Of a stretch of DNA of 64,000 nt, positions 32,150 to 41,402 are shown piece after piece (position 1 is the stretch's first letter; every line of letters starts with the position of its first letter). The notes under the pieces were generated by a model, which did not search any database, was not told the origin of the DNA, and saw nothing but the letters and a program-made list of their open reading frames with translations. The stretch comes from UBA668 sp041394605. GTDB taxonomy: Bacteria > Actinomycetota > Acidimicrobiia > Acidimicrobiales > Ilumatobacteraceae. A program made the translations under genes and the position numbers. The stretch is taken from assembly GCA_041394605.1 (NCBI GenBank), contig JAWKHX010000009.1, forward strand, positions 124,001 through 188,000, given 5' to 3'.

Positions 32150-34615
32150 TCAACTGCTGGGTTGCACGAAGTAGCCGGTGACGTCCACCACCAGGTCGGT
32201 GCCCATCGACGTGTAGTACGCCAGCTCGCCGGAAGGGCTGAGCCGGGTGAGCGCCATGGCCGCCCGCACCTGGCCGGCGCCCGACGCGTTCACGTTGGAC
32301 ACCAGCGGCACGGTGACCAGGTTGGCCGGGTAGGTGGTGCCGTAGCCGATGGCCGACGTGTTCACCACCACGATGTTCTGGGTGACGGCGAGCGCGTTGG
32401 CGGGCACCATCGACGGGTCCGCCGTCCCTGTGCCACCGGCGGCGAGCCGGCCGAACGGCTGGTTCTGGCGGGTGTCCACGGCGCGGCCGGGGGCGATCAG
32501 CCGGTACTGGCCGACGCTGGACGGTGTGGCCCCGCTGCCGGTGAACGTGCCGACCACGTCCACCACCACGTCCTGCACGTCGTGCAGCAGCAGTTCCACC
32601 GTGCCCTCGGCCAGCGGCACGATCACCAGGTTGGCTCGGCGGTCGTTGCTGCCGCTGACGTTCACGTGCGACACCACGGGCAACGGGCTGCCCGCCGGGT
32701 GGGCCACCACGTAGCCGGCGCCGGGGCCGGCGGGGGAGATGGCGGTGACGATCAGTGCGACGGCGCTGGTGCCCGTGGGCACGAACGTGTTCTCCAGCGG
32801 CACCTGGATGACGGTGCCGTCGGGTGTGGAGGACTCGTTGTAGTCGTTGCCCACGCCGGCCGGATTGCGGGTGTCCACGGCGCGCTCGGGGTCCATCGGC
32901 GTCAAGCGGCCGGCCGCCGGGGTGGCGCCGATGTCGAAGAAGCCCAGCACGTCCACCACGAGGTGCGCGGTGGTGCTGTTGTAGAGCAGCAGGTTGCCGT
33001 CCGCGTCGATCGGCACCACGGAGGCGTTGGCCGCCACCTGGTTGGTCTGCCCGTTGATGTTGGAACTGGCTGGGCGCAGCGTCCGCGGCTGCCACGCCAC
33101 CACCCACCCGTTGCTCTGCGGGCGGATGTAGGTGAGGTTCACCAGGGCGGCACGGTGATCGCCTTGGCCGTTCGCCAGCTTCACCAGGCGGCTGGTGCCG
33201 GCCCGCACCCGGCCCGTGTCGGCGCCGGCGTCGCGGCTGTCGTACGCCCGCTCCGGGTCGATGGGCGCATAGTGCAGCAGGTCGCTGTCCGGCGCCGCCG
33301 TCTGGGTGGGGCGGACACGGCGTACCTCACCCGTGGCCGAGTTCACGTAGTAGAGCGACCAGCCCGTGTTCTCGAAGACGAAGCCGATGTCCGACACGCC
33401 GCCGACGCCGGTGACGAACGGGTTGCTGTAGACGGCGAGCGGGTTGGGCGGCAGCACCTTGGGGCGGAGGAAGATGCGCCCGGGGTTGCCGTCAGCGAAC
33501 AGGTACCCGCCGTCGAACTCGGCCGGCCAGGCGCCGTCGGGCACGAACGCCCCGCCGGTGACGTACTCGCCGCCGAAGTCGGACCGGGCGTTGTTGTGCG
33601 AGTAGTCGGTGACGGGCTGGGTGTAGTTGTCGCCGGGGGCGGGGCCGGCGCACGGCGTGTTGGCGCCCTGGGCACAGAAGCCCTCCCGTTCCGGCCAGCC
33701 GTAGTTGGCGCCCCACGCGCCCTCGTTCACTTCCTCGCGGGTGTTCTGGCCCACGTCGTTGATGTAGAAGCGGGTGGCGCCGGTGTTGGGGTCGAACGCG
33801 AACCGCCACGGGTTGCGCAGGCCCCAGGCGAAGATCTCTCGGCACCAGGTGCCCGGTGTGAGGGGGGTGTTGCCGCGGTTGCCGCAGGTGGTGGTGCCGG
33901 GGCCGCTGATCGGGTTGCCGGTGGCCGGTGCGCCGGTGAGGCGGTCGAGGCGCAGGATCTTGCCGTTGAGCAGGCTGAGGTCCTGAGCGGCGGTGTTGCC
34001 GCCGGCGCAGTCGCCGCTGCCGGCGATCGGGTCCCGCGGATTGCAGCCACCGTCGCCGACGGCCACGTACAGGTAGCCGTCGTTGCCGATCTCGATGTCG
34101 CCGCCGTTGTGGTTCCCCGCCGGCGACCCGATGTTGTCCAGCAGCACGACCTCGCTGTTGCGCGGGATGGTGTCGCCGGTCATCGTGAACCGGCTGACCC
34201 GGTTGACGCACCCGCCCGGGGCCGAGGCGCTGTAGCGGGTGTAGTACAGGTAGACGATCCGGTTGGCCCCGAAGTCCGGGTCGGTGGCGAAGCCGAGCAT
34301 GCCCCGTTCGCTGTTGCTGCACACCTCGCCCGTCATGGAGAGCGCAGGCGTGCCGAGCAACACCCCGTCGCGGATGATCCGCACCCGGCCCTGCTTTTCC
34401 AGCATCACGGCCCGGCCGTCGGGCAGGCCGACCACCGTGGTGGGGCCGGACACGGAGGCGACGGAGGTGTCGGTGAAGCCGGTGAACCCGCCGCCGATCG
34501 TGCCCTCGGCCCGCGGGGGTGCGCTGGCGCCGGCGGGTGTGGCGGCACCGGGCGTGGCGAGCCCCGTGACGGAGCACACGGTGGCGATGGCGACAGTGAC
34601 GGCGAGACGGCGCAC
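32150..34615 (-). CDS. Secreted PQQ-type sugar dehydrogenase with three C-terminal DTR modules
   Basis: An 821-aa protein from GTG 34615. The signal peptide is RRLAVTVAIATVCSVTGLA. A soluble glucose/sorbosone dehydrogenase-type beta-propeller spans residues ~40-410, with MLGFATDPDF, HNGGDIEIGNDGYLYVAVGDGG, NGKILRL, WGLRNPWRFAFDP and YGWPEREG. The final 350 residues contain three repeats of about 110-130 residues, each starting PxRAxDSR or PxRAVDTR and ending with HLVVDVLGFF, VVVDVVGTF or DLVVDVTGYF. These are seen in many actinobacterial secreted proteins; their role is probably adhesion or cell-surface retention. ATG 34651 is an alternative start. Confidence 0.82.
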   Translation of the reverse strand: MRRLAVTVAIATVCSVTGLATPGAATPAGASAPPRAEGTIGGGFTGFTDTSVASVSGPTTVVGLPDGRAVMLEKQGRVRIIRDGVLLGTPALSMTGEVCSNSERGMLGFATDPDFGANRIVYLYYTRYSASAPGGCVNRVSRFTMTGDTIPRNSEVVLLDNIGSPAGNHNGGDIEIGNDGYLYVAVGDGGCNPRDPIAGSGDCAGGNTAAQDLSLLNGKILRLDRLTGAPATGNPISGPGTTTCGNRGNTPLTPGTWCREIFAWGLRNPWRFAFDPNTGATRFYINDVGQNTREEVNEGAWGANYGWPEREGFCAQGANTPCAGPAPGDNYTQPVTDYSHNNARSDFGGEYVTGGAFVPDGAWPAEFDGGYLFADGNPGRIFLRPKVLPPNPLAVYSNPFVTGVGGVSDIGFVFENTGWSLYYVNSATGEVRRVRPTQTAAPDSDLLHYAPIDPERAYDSRDAGADTGRVRAGTSRLVKLANGQGDHRAALVNLTYIRPQSNGWVVAWQPRTLRPASSNINGQTNQVAANASVVPIDADGNLLLYNSTTAHLVVDVLGFFDIGATPAAGRLTPMDPERAVDTRNPAGVGNDYNESSTPDGTVIQVPLENTFVPTGTSAVALIVTAISPAGPGAGYVVAHPAGSPLPVVSHVNVSGSNDRRANLVIVPLAEGTVELLLHDVQDVVVDVVGTFTGSGATPSSVGQYRLIAPGRAVDTRQNQPFGRLAAGGTGTADPSMVPANALAVTQNIVVVNTSAIGYGTTYPANLVTVPLVSNVNASGAGQVRAAMALTRLSPSGELAYYTSMGTDLVVDVTGYFVQPSS

Positions 34616-34735
34616 GTGAACCTGCTTTCCCCTGCGCCCGCAGAGACGCATGGTACGGCATCGGCACGGGCGGCGCAGCGCTTGACCGCGCATCTCGCCC
34701 GGGGTCGGCGCGGCCGCGCCACTAGCCTGCTGCTC

Positions 34736-36451
34736 GTGAGACGCCTGCGCCTGGCCCTGGCCCAGATCAACCCGACGGTCGGCGACCTGGACGGCAACGT
34801 GGCGCGGATCTGCGCCGCGTACGACCGGGCCGAGGCCGCCGGCTGCGACATCGTCGCCTTCCCGGAGTTGGCCGTCACCGGCTACCCGCCGGAGGACTTG
34901 CTGCTGAAGCCCGGCTTCGTGGCCGCCAACGAGGCGGCGCTGGGCAAGGTGGCGGTCCACACCGGCCGGTGCGTGGCGGTGGTCGGCTATGTGGCCGCCG
35001 ACCGCGACCTCTACAACGCCGCCGCCGTGTGCGCAGACGGCCAGGTGCTGGGCACGTACCGCAAGCGCCTCCTGCCGAACTACGGCGTGTTCGACGAGGC
35101 CCGCTACTTCACCCCGGGCGACGCCAGCGACCCGTACGAGCTGTACGTGATCGGCGGCGTGAAGGTCGGCATCTCCATCTGCGAGGACGTGTGGAGTCCC
35201 ACCGGCCCGCTGGCCGAGCAGGCGGCGGGTGGCGCCGAGCTGAACATCAACATCAACGGCTCGCCGTTCCACGCCGGCAAGTCCGCCACGCGGGAGCGCA
35301 TGCTGGCCACCCGTGCCGCCGACGCGTCATGTGCGCTGGCGTACGTGAACCAGGTGTGTGGGCAGGACGAGTTGGTGTTCGACGGCGGCAGCATGGTGTT
35401 CGACGCCGAGGGCGAGTTGGTGGCCCGGGCACCGCTGTTCACCGAGGAGTTGCTGATCACCGATCTGGTGGTGGAGCCCGTCTACCGCAAGCGCCTGCTG
35501 GACCCCCGCGGCCGGCGCACGATCGACCCGATGCGCCTCGTGCACGTCAGCGACGCGCCGGACGGGTTCGGCCCGGCGCTGCCCCCACCCGCTGCCCCCT
35601 TGCCCGACGCCGACGAGGAGCTCTACGAGGCGCTGGTGCTAGGCACTCGCGACTATGTGTGCAAGAACGGCTTCACCGACGTGGTCATCGGCCTGTCCGG
35701 CGGCATCGACTCCACGCTGGTGGCGTGTGTGGCGGTGGACGCGCTGGGCACGGAGCACGTCCACGGTGTGTCCATGCCGTCGCGCTACTCCAGCGACGGG
35801 TCGAAGGACGACGCTTACGCCCTGGCCGAGCAGTTGGGCATCGACTGCCGCACGGTGGCCATCGAGCCTGCGTTCGGGTCGCTGCTGGAGATGCTGGCCC
35901 CGTCGTTCGACGGGCGAGCCGCCGACCTCACCGAGGAGAACCTGCAGAGCCGCATCCGCGGGACCACGCTGATGGCGCTGTCGAACAAGTTCGGCTGGAT
36001 GGTGCTGACCACCGGCAACAAGAGCGAGATGGCGGTCGGCTACTTCACGCTGTACGGCGACTCCGTCGGTGGCTACGCCGTCATCAAGGACGTGCTGAAG
36101 ACCCGCGTGTACGACCTGTGCCGGTACGTCAACGTCCGTCATGGCCGGCAGGTGGTGAACGAGAGCGTGCTCACCAAGCCGCCCTCCGCCGAGCTGCGGC
36201 CGGACCAGCGCGACGACCAGAGCCTGCCGCCTTACGAGGTGCTGGACCCGATCCTCGCCGCCTATGTGGAGGACGACCGTACCGCCGGCGAGATCGTGGA
36301 GATGGGCTTCGACGAGGCCGTGGTGCGGCGGGTCTGCCGCCTGGTGGACATCGCCGAGTACAAGCGCCGCCAGTGCCCTCCGGGCGTGCGCGTCACGCCG
36401 AAGGCGTTCGGCAAGGACCGCCGCCCGCCCATCACCAACGCCTACCGCTGA
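34736..36451 (+). CDS. nadE: Glutamine-dependent NAD+ synthetase
   Basis: A 571-aa enzyme. The N-terminal nitrilase-type glutaminase domain has Glu in AFPELAVTGYPPEDLLLKP, Lys in YRKRLLPNYGVFDE and Cys in GISICEDVW. The C-terminal ATP pyrophosphatase domain has the P-loop VVIGLSGGIDSTLVA, and LTTGNKSEMAVGYFTLYGD. It makes NAD+ from deamido-NAD+, glutamine and ATP. GTG start 34736; full length. Confidence 0.95.
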   Translation: MRRLRLALAQINPTVGDLDGNVARICAAYDRAEAAGCDIVAFPELAVTGYPPEDLLLKPGFVAANEAALGKVAVHTGRCVAVVGYVAADRDLYNAAAVCADGQVLGTYRKRLLPNYGVFDEARYFTPGDASDPYELYVIGGVKVGISICEDVWSPTGPLAEQAAGGAELNININGSPFHAGKSATRERMLATRAADASCALAYVNQVCGQDELVFDGGSMVFDAEGELVARAPLFTEELLITDLVVEPVYRKRLLDPRGRRTIDPMRLVHVSDAPDGFGPALPPPAAPLPDADEELYEALVLGTRDYVCKNGFTDVVIGLSGGIDSTLVACVAVDALGTEHVHGVSMPSRYSSDGSKDDAYALAEQLGIDCRTVAIEPAFGSLLEMLAPSFDGRAADLTEENLQSRIRGTTLMALSNKFGWMVLTTGNKSEMAVGYFTLYGDSVGGYAVIKDVLKTRVYDLCRYVNVRHGRQVVNESVLTKPPSAELRPDQRDDQSLPPYEVLDPILAAYVEDDRTAGEIVEMGFDEAVVRRVCRLVDIAEYKRRQCPPGVRVTPKAFGKDRRPPITNAYR

Positions 36452-36466
36452 CTCCGCCCCCTTCCG

Positions 36467-36480
36467 CCTTTACGTAAAGG
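36467..36480. promoter_or_regulatory. Perfect 14-bp palindrome downstream of nadE
   Basis: CCTTTAC-GTAAAGG at 36467-36480, between the nadE stop and a TTGACA box (36518-36523) in front of the HtrA gene. It may be an operator for the protease gene or part of the nadE 3' end. Confidence 0.35.
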
Positions 36481-36616
36481 CTGTCGGCCGTCTACCAGGG
36501 CCGTCGCGTCGGGGTTCTTGACACAGACCAGGTGTGAACCTTTGCAGGACGCTCGCGGGGACGTGACGTGCCGCTGACATGCCGGGGCGCATCGTGTGAT
36601 CCAGGAGGTTCCACCG

Positions 36617-37834
36617 ATGGACACCCGGATGCTCGAAGCACTGCCCGCCCCCACCCACGGGGCACAGGCCACCCCGCCGCCACCGGCGCCCGCACCCCCT
36701 TCCTCCCCCTCGACGGGCGGGCGGCCGGTGCGGCGGGGAGTTCCGGTGTTCGCCACGGTGGTGATCGCCGCCGGCGCCGCGCTGACCGGAGGCGTGGCCG
36801 GAGGACTGGTGGCCCGTGACCACAGCGTGGTGGCCGCGGGGCTGGTTCTGCCGGCTGCCCGTTCGCAAGGTGCGGCGTCGGCGCCCACCGTCTCGGGGAC
36901 CGGGTCCGGCATCGATGTGGCCTCGATCGTCGCGGCCACCACGCCGTCCGTGGTGCGCATCCAGAGCACGATCACCGGCACCGACATCTTCCAGCAGCCG
37001 ATCACCGAGACGGGGACCGGCACCGGCTTCGTCGGCAGCGCCGACGGCCTGATCTACACGAACGCCCACGTGGTGGGTGACGCCACGACCGTCACGGTCA
37101 CCCTTGCCGACGGCACGACGAAGGACGGCACGGTGGTCGGCACCGATGCCACCGACGATCTGGCCGTGGTGAAGGTGGACGCGAACGGTCTCATCCCCCT
37201 GCCCATCGGAACTGCTGCCGATGTGCGGGTGGGTGACCCGGTGGTGGCCGTGGGGAACGCGCTCGCTCTTCCAGGGGGCCCCACGGCCACTGCCGGCATC
37301 ATCTCGGCACTGAACCGCTCCATCGACACCAACAACGGGGAGCACCTGGCCCGGCTGATCCAGACCGACGCCGCCATCAACCCCGGCAACTCCGGCGGCC
37401 CGCTGCTGAACGCCGCGGGCGAGGTGGTCGGCATCAACACGGCGGGCGCGAACAACGCCGAGAACGTCGGGTTCGCCATCTCGCTCGACACGGCGCTGCC
37501 GATCCTGCAGGAGTTGTCGACGGGCCAGCCGCACCTGAAGGCCTTCCTCGGCGTGCAGACCGTCTCGATCGACGCCGGTCTCGCCCAGCGCCTGGGCGTC
37601 GCGGCCGGCGGCGGGGTCTATGTGGAAGGCGTGACGGCGGAGTCGGCGGCCGAGGTCGCCGGCATCAAGGCCGGTGACGTGATCGTGTCCATCGACGGCA
37701 CGGCCGTCGCCGCTCCGGGTGACATCGCCACCGTGATGTCCGAGCACCAGCCCGACGACACCGTGACGGTCACGGTGTTCCGCAACGGGTCCTCCACTGA
37801 CCTCAGTGTGGTGCTCGGGTCGCACACGGCCTGA
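36617..37834 (+). CDS. HtrA/DegP-type trypsin-like serine protease with PDZ domain
   Basis: A 405-aa membrane-anchored protease. A Pro-rich cytoplasmic N-terminus (to residue 42) is followed by a transmembrane helix (about 43-66), and then a trypsin-like domain with triad His in YTNAHVVGDA, Asp in DATDDLAVVKV and Ser in AAINPGNSGGPLLN. A C-terminal PDZ domain (YVEGVTAESAAEVAGIKAGDVIVSIDG) completes it. Starts at ATG 36617 with AGGAGG 8 nt upstream. A two-component system is convergent downstream, common for envelope-stress HtrA loci. Confidence 0.93.
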   Translation: MDTRMLEALPAPTHGAQATPPPPAPAPPSSPSTGGRPVRRGVPVFATVVIAAGAALTGGVAGGLVARDHSVVAAGLVLPAARSQGAASAPTVSGTGSGIDVASIVAATTPSVVRIQSTITGTDIFQQPITETGTGTGFVGSADGLIYTNAHVVGDATTVTVTLADGTTKDGTVVGTDATDDLAVVKVDANGLIPLPIGTAADVRVGDPVVAVGNALALPGGPTATAGIISALNRSIDTNNGEHLARLIQTDAAINPGNSGGPLLNAAGEVVGINTAGANNAENVGFAISLDTALPILQELSTGQPHLKAFLGVQTVSIDAGLAQRLGVAAGGGVYVEGVTAESAAEVAGIKAGDVIVSIDGTAVAAPGDIATVMSEHQPDDTVTVTVFRNGSSTDLSVVLGSHTA

Positions 37835-37885
37835 CCCGCCCGTGCCCGCCCCCGTGGACGGGCCGTGCGCTACACGCTGGGTAGG

Positions 37886-39097
37886 TCACCCGGAACGTGA
37901 CGGGGGTGGTCTCGGCAAGGTCGAGGCCACCCCGTCGGCGCGTACCAGCCGCCGAGCCAGCGGCAGCCCCCGCCCGTGGCGTGCACCCGGGGCTGCGTCG
38001 GTGAACCAGCCGGCGGTCGAGCCGGGCTCCACGTTGCCGCTGTCGGCGACGGTGACGCCGACGTCGTCGACGGTCACGGTCACGGTGCCGGCGCCGTGGC
38101 GTAGCGCGTTGTCCAGGAGGACGTCGACGACCTGGCCGACCAGTCCGGGCGTGGCCGCGACGGAACCGGGCCGGGCGTTCACGTGCAGGGTCCGCCCGGC
38201 CGCGGTGAACCGGGCCCGCCAGTCCTGGCAGTGGTGGGCGACGAGCCGGCCGAGGTCGAACGACACGCGTTGGCGGCCGGCGCCCCCTTCGGCGAGCGCG
38301 AGCAGTTCGTCGAGATGGCCGGTGAGGCGCTCCACCTGGCGCAGCGCCTCGGTCGCCGCGGCGTGCGACACCGGGTCGCCGGGCGACCCGTCGGCGCTGG
38401 TGCCGTCGAGCAGCATCTGCAACTGCAGGCTGATGCCGGCCAACCCGGTGCGCAGTTGGTGGGTGGCGTCGCCGGTGAAGCTGCGCTCGGCGGTCAGCAT
38501 GTCGTCCAGGCGCGCGGCGCTGGCGCGGAGCGCGGCCCCGATGCCGTCGATCTCCGGGAGCTTGGACGGAGGTGGAGGGGGCGCGCTGAAGTCGCCGTCG
38601 CCGAGGCGGGCGGCGGTGACCGCCAGTTGGTCCAGCGGGCGGGTGAGGCGGCGCCCGACGAACCAGGCCAGCGCGGCGCCCAGCAGGATGCTGCCGAGGG
38701 CGAACGCGCCGAGCGCGAGCAGCGGGGTGCGCACCCGACGGTCGAGCGCCTCGCGGGCCACGCGGACCTCGACGGTGGTGCCGGCAGGGCCGGCGGCCCG
38801 CCCGGTGATCCCGTCGCCGACGTCCTCGCCGAGGTGGAGGATCTGCGTACCCGTGGCGTCGAGGATGACCAGCTCGTCGCCGGGCTGGACGAGCGGCTGG
38901 ATGGCGCCGACGCTCGGGACCTCCCCGGCCAGCAGTTCGTCGGCGATCTCGATGCTGACGGCCGACGCCTGGCTGCTGAGGCGGACCTCCAGCTCGCGCT
39001 CCGCGGCGCGGCGCAGGAGGATGACGACCGGCGGGACCAGCGCCAGCAGGACGGCCGCGATCACGGCGATCGTGCCCCAGATCAGGCGGCGACGCAC
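37886..39097 (-). CDS. Sensor histidine kinase
   Basis: A 403-aa kinase: N-terminal transmembrane helix (6-30), an extracytoplasmic sensor of about 90 residues, a second helix (about 127-148), a HAMP (GRRLTRPLDQLAVTAARLGDGDF), and DHp/CA domains. The phospho-His is in FTGDATHQLRTGLAG; the usual Pro after RT is Gly. The N-box is LLDNALRHGAG; the G1 segment reads VADSGNV and lacks the second Gly of DxGxG. It follows the response regulator on the same strand. Confidence 0.88.
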   Translation of the reverse strand: MRRRLIWGTIAVIAAVLLALVPPVVILLRRAAERELEVRLSSQASAVSIEIADELLAGEVPSVGAIQPLVQPGDELVILDATGTQILHLGEDVGDGITGRAAGPAGTTVEVRVAREALDRRVRTPLLALGAFALGSILLGAALAWFVGRRLTRPLDQLAVTAARLGDGDFSAPPPPPSKLPEIDGIGAALRASAARLDDMLTAERSFTGDATHQLRTGLAGISLQLQMLLDGTSADGSPGDPVSHAAATEALRQVERLTGHLDELLALAEGGAGRQRVSFDLGRLVAHHCQDWRARFTAAGRTLHVNARPGSVAATPGLVGQVVDVLLDNALRHGAGTVTVTVDDVGVTVADSGNVEPGSTAGWFTDAAPGARHGRGLPLARRLVRADGVASTLPRPPPSRSG

Positions 39098-39113
39098 GGC
39101 AGGCCCGGGCCTC

Positions 39114-39818
39114 TCAGGCGCCCTCGAAGCGCAGGCCCACGCCTCGCACCGTCGTGATGAACCGTGCCGGGTCGCCGCTGTCGCCCAGCTTGCGGCGCAG
39201 CGCGGCGACGTGTGTGTCGAGCGTGCGGGTGCTGCCCCACCAGTGCTCGTCCCACACGTCGCTCATGATCTGCTCGCGGCGCAGGGCCACGCCGGGGTGG
39301 GCCGCGAGGTAGGCGAGGAGGTCGAACTCCTTCGGGGTCAGTGCCAGCTCCTCGCCGTCCAGCCACGCGCGCCTGGCGTCGGCGTCCACGTGGAGCCCGT
39401 CGCCGGGCGTGGCGGTGGCGGGCGCCTGGGTGCCTGCCGCAGCGGCTTCGGCGGCCTCGGCGGCTCGAAGCCGGGCGCGGATGCGGGCGACGAGCTCCGC
39501 CACGCGGAACGGCTTGGTGACGTAGTCGTCGGCGCCGGCGCCGAGGCCGACCACCACGTCCACCGCCTGCGCCCGCGCCGTGAGCATCACGATCGGCAGG
39601 GTCGGGTGGTCGCGCCGGATGGTGGCGCACAGGTCCAGGCCGTCGACGTCCGGCAGGCTGAGGTCCAGCAGCACCAGCGACGGCGTGGTGCCGGCCAGCG
39701 CGGCGAGCGCGGCGGCCCCGTCGGCGGCATGCAGCGGGGCCCAGCCCTCCCGGCCCAGCATGTGCAGCAGGGGCTGGCTGATCCGCTCGTCGTCCTCCAC
39801 GAGCAGCACCTGTGTCAC
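39114..39818 (-). CDS. OmpR/PhoB-family response regulator
   Basis: A 234-aa regulator. Receiver: LLVEDDERI, phospho-Asp in LVLLDLSLPDVDG, conserved Thr in VMLTARAQ and Lys in YVTKPFR. A linker rich in Ala precedes the winged helix (ELALTPKEFDLLAYLAAHPGVALRREQIMSDVWDEHWWGSTRTLDTHVAALRRKLG). GTG start at 39818. It precedes the kinase gene by 16 bp; the pair is a normal two-component system. Confidence 0.93.
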   Translation of the reverse strand: MTQVLLVEDDERISQPLLHMLGREGWAPLHAADGAAALAALAGTTPSLVLLDLSLPDVDGLDLCATIRRDHPTLPIVMLTARAQAVDVVVGLGAGADDYVTKPFRVAELVARIRARLRAAEAAEAAAAGTQAPATATPGDGLHVDADARRAWLDGEELALTPKEFDLLAYLAAHPGVALRREQIMSDVWDEHWWGSTRTLDTHVAALRRKLGDSGDPARFITTVRGVGLRFEGA

Positions 39819-39941
39819 GGTCGCATGGTACGGACTCCCGCGGGCCCCCGCCACGCGCTGTCCAGAAACCCTCGCGCACCCTCCCCGTACCGTCGGTCGT
39901 GCGGCTTCCCCCAACGCCCCATTTTCGAGAGGAGTAGGTTC

Positions 39942-40637
39942 ATGGTCGTGACGGCAGTCCCATCCTCCGCGCAGCGCCCGGTGGTCTACCCGGAGAGCGA
40001 CGGCGCGCCCATGGCGGAGAGCTGGTTGCAGGCAGAGGTCATCCACATGCTGAAGACCGGGTTCGTCCGCGTCCTGCGCGGTCAGCCCGGTGTCGTGGTC
40101 GGCGGCGACAACTTCTGGTACCCGGTGGAGGGCGACCCCACCACGGTCGTTGCTCCCGATGTCATCGTCATCGTGGGCATGCCCCGCATCCCGCACGTGC
40201 GGGAGATGGGCAGCTACCGCCAATGGGAGCACGGCGGCCACCCGGCGCTGGTGGTCGAGGTCCTGTCGCCGAGCAACACGGCGGCGGAGATGATGCGCAA
40301 GCTGGAGTTCTACGACCGCCACGGTGCGGACGAGTACTGGATGTTCGACCCCGAAGCCGGGACCTTGCAGGTGTGGGTGCGAGACGGCGTCCACCTGGCC
40401 CGCGTGCCCGACGCAGAGCGCGGCCATGTCAGCGCTGCGACGGGCGTGCAGGTTCGTACCGACGGGTTGGACCTCGTGGTGCACGATCCAGATGGCACCC
40501 ACCGCTGGGGCACCCTCGAGGCGGAGGTGCTCGCGATGGAACATGCTCTCGAGCGAGCGGCCGACGCGGAGTCCGCAGCGGCCGCCGCCCTGGAAGAGGT
40601 CGCCCGTCTCAGGGCACTGCTGGATCGCGAGCGCTGA
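39942..40637 (+). CDS. Uma2 family endonuclease-like protein
   Basis: A 231-aa protein of the Uma2/DUF820 family, PD-(D/E)xK nuclease fold. The predicted active-site pieces are VVAPDVIVIVG, HPALVVEVLSPSN and YDRHGADEYWMFDPEAG. The C-terminal 40 residues form an Ala/Glu-rich coiled coil. The biological role is unknown; the family is abundant in multicellular bacteria and chloroplast relatives. ATG 39942 with AGAGGAG upstream. The end overlaps the convergent gene by 29 bp. Confidence 0.82.
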   Translation: MVVTAVPSSAQRPVVYPESDGAPMAESWLQAEVIHMLKTGFVRVLRGQPGVVVGGDNFWYPVEGDPTTVVAPDVIVIVGMPRIPHVREMGSYRQWEHGGHPALVVEVLSPSNTAAEMMRKLEFYDRHGADEYWMFDPEAGTLQVWVRDGVHLARVPDAERGHVSAATGVQVRTDGLDLVVHDPDGTHRWGTLEAEVLAMEHALERAADAESAAAAALEEVARLRALLDRER

Positions 40638-41385
40638 ACGGGCGGCACCACGGCAGGGCACTGGCCACGACGGCGCCGAGCGCCAGGCACAGGATCGGCC
40701 GCTCAAACCATTCCAGCCGCCCACCGCCGGCTGCCCAGACGACGCCGACCGCGCCACCGGTGGCGACCACGGCCCAGAACACCACGCGCCCGCGGGCGCT
40801 GACGCGCACGGCCCGCGCCGCCTCCACGTCCTGCCCGGAGTACCAGCGCTCCAGCATGCGTCGCCGGCCGATCTCCCACAGCAGCCACGCACCGGCCAGT
40901 GAGCCGAGTGTGTGCCCGAGGTACTGGAACACGCTCGCCAGGGGCTCGGTGTGCCCGAAGAGCGTCACCGTGACATCGTCGTAGCCCAGCCAGCGCACGC
41001 CGGCACGGCCCGGATGGGTGAACGCATCGAGCCCGATGTGGGTGGCCACGCCGAGCACCACGCCGACGATCGTGACCCACCAGGCCGGCTGCCGTCGCCA
41101 GGCCACCCCCCAGGAGTGCAGGCGGAACCGTCCGAGGTCCGGGAGTTGCGCCGGCACCGTGCCGTACCCCACCCATCGGGCCATCACGGTCAGCACGAGG
41201 GCGAGCGGCAGCACCAGCACCAGCCCGTCCCAGTCGTGGGTGTCCACGTGGGTGTAGCCGCTGACGGCGTAGGCCAGGTCCGGCGCCATCGAGCCGATGC
41301 ACAGTGCCGTGCCGTCGAACCAGTGTGGGCGGGCCATCTTGATCCCCACCGCAGGTACCTGGTGGGCGAAAAGGGTGAACGGCAT
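40609..41385 (-). CDS. DUF4184 family membrane protein
   Basis: A 258-aa protein with about six hydrophobic helices. It begins MPFTLFAHQVPAVGIK and has CIGSMAPDLAYAVSGYTHVDTHDWDG and THIGLDAFTHPGR, with histidines and acidic residues typical of DUF4184 (a metal-dependent hydrolase-like membrane family). Function unknown. Starts at ATG 41385. Confidence 0.8.
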   Translation of the reverse strand: MPFTLFAHQVPAVGIKMARPHWFDGTALCIGSMAPDLAYAVSGYTHVDTHDWDGLVLVLPLALVLTVMARWVGYGTVPAQLPDLGRFRLHSWGVAWRRQPAWWVTIVGVVLGVATHIGLDAFTHPGRAGVRWLGYDDVTVTLFGHTEPLASVFQYLGHTLGSLAGAWLLWEIGRRRMLERWYSGQDVEAARAVRVSARGRVVFWAVVATGGAVGVVWAAGGGRLEWFERPILCLALGAVVASALPWCRPFSARDPAVP

Positions 41386-41402
41386 CCGCAGAGTGTGGTC
41401 GC

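Noticed and set aside
31925..34735. Very long upstream extension of the nadE frame
   Set aside because: It is antisense to the LCP and dehydrogenase genes; nadE homology begins at GTG 34736.
36518..36546. Complete sigma-70 promoter for the HtrA gene
   Set aside because: TTGACA is present but no acceptable -10 hexamer follows at 16-19 bp, so only the -35-like box is noted.
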